Assembly (NCBI GenBank): GCA_028711405.1
Contig: JAQTSH010000099.1
Span: forward strand, 1 to 6,122
Length of the DNA stretch: 6,122 nucleotides
Source: Methanoregula sp.
GTDB taxonomy: Archaea; Halobacteriota; Methanomicrobia; Methanomicrobiales; Methanospirillaceae
Direction of reading: 5' to 3'
In this document: positions 5,624 to 6,122 of the stretch, in pieces
Layout: each line of letters begins with the position of its first letter
Numbering within the stretch: the stretch's first letter is position 1
Made by a program: the position numbers and the translations under genes
Notes under the pieces: generated by a model
Database searches by the model: none
What the model was told of the DNA's origin: nothing
The model's input: only the letters and a program-made list of their open reading frames with translations

Positions 5624-6122
5624 ATGACATTTTTTATGATTTCTCCTGATATTTACGTCTGGGTCATCCTCCCGCTCCTCATCTTCGTTGCACGCATCTG
5701 TGATGTGAGTCTCGAGACGATCCGGGTCATTTATATCTCGAAAGGGATCAAGTATCTGGCGCCGATCATCGCCTTTTTTGAGATTGTGATCTGGCTCCTT
5801 GCCATGGAGGTGGTGATGAACGATCTCGCGAATATCGCGAACTTCTTTGCGTTTGCCTTCGGGTTTGCTTTTGGTACCTATATCGGGCTCGTGCTTGAGG
5901 AGAAGCTCTCCATCGGCATGGTGATCATGCGGATCATCACAACCGAAGAATCGAACGATGCGATCATCGCGTTCATGAAAGCAGAGAATTACGGCGTCAC
6001 CAGCATGGATGCCCAGGGGTCACGGGGCGATGTGAAGATGATCATCACGCTCGTCAACCGGACAGATGTCCCCCGGATCACGGCGCACATCGAGAAGACC
6101 AACCCCCAGGCATTCTTCTCTA
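5624..6122 (+). CDS. UPF0316/DUF2179 membrane protein (3' end outside window)
   Basis: 166 codons are visible with no stop, so the gene runs off the right edge. The start at 5624 is supported by AGAGG (5612-5616), 7 nt upstream; a second in-frame ATG at 5636 lacks spacing. Three hydrophobic helices are predicted at about residues 11-25, 42-64 and 70-91. The first helix leads into the family signature ARICDVSLETIRVIYISKG, and the third ends with GTYIGLVLEEKL. The remainder (about 97 onward) is a soluble domain with an MIITLVNR strand typical of DUF2179. This family of inner-membrane proteins is widespread in bacteria and some archaea and has no settled function; the DUF2179 domain is also found at the end of YitT-type proteins. 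It has its own promoter and is probably not part of the copper unit. Confidence 0.9.
   Translation, partial: MTFFMISPDIYVWVILPLLIFVARICDVSLETIRVIYISKGIKYLAPIIAFFEIVIWLLAMEVVMNDLANIANFFAFAFGFAFGTYIGLVLEEKLSIGMVIMRIITTEESNDAIIAFMKAENYGVTSMDAQGSRGDVKMIITLVNRTDVPRITAHIEKTNPQAFFS

Overview
The window looks like archaeal chromosome, most likely from a methanogenic euryarchaeon of the Methanomicrobiales (Methanoregula-like). This is inference. It rests on TATA-type promoter elements, Shine-Dalgarno sites of the GGAGG/AAGGAGG type about 7 nt before starts, ATC/GATC-rich coding DNA, GC-rich palindromic intergenic repeats, and a small CxxC protein that I associate with methanogens. No phage, transposase or CRISPR locus is visible.

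Positions 1-427 hold no gene: a GC-rich cluster of palindromes (1-130) followed by an AT-rich leader. A plus-strand gene set follows: two paralogous one-domain cupins (428-763 and 867-1238, roughly half identical) and a 93-residue CxxC protein (1243-1524). The second and third genes are only 4 nt apart, and each gene has a good ribosome binding site. After them comes a tandem pair of about 52-nt repeats, each with two potential hairpins (1582-1686). This merges into a terminator zone that can serve both this operon and the convergent minus-strand HEAT-repeat gene (1769-2215).

Positions 2216-2883 are a 668-nt intergenic stretch without a convincing gene. It contains a bulged inverted repeat in the HEAT leader, an AT-rich TATA-like element, a run of nested stem-loops that may be a small RNA or structured leader (about 2425-2615), a second GC-rich palindrome cluster (2676-2760) and the presumed copA promoter.

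The right half is a copper-export unit. It consists of a complete Cu+-type P1B ATPase with two N-terminal metal-binding domains (2884-5313) and, 17 nt later, a 46-residue YHS-domain miniprotein (5331-5471) that is a plausible metal-binding partner. After a T-rich terminator, a separate transcription unit begins with a UPF0316/DUF2179 membrane protein (5624 onward) that runs off the window.

The named gene families are ordinary. The least explained parts are the tandem hairpin repeats, the structured intergenic region upstream of copA, and the role of the cupin pair with the CxxC protein. I see no clear evidence for a wholly new system.
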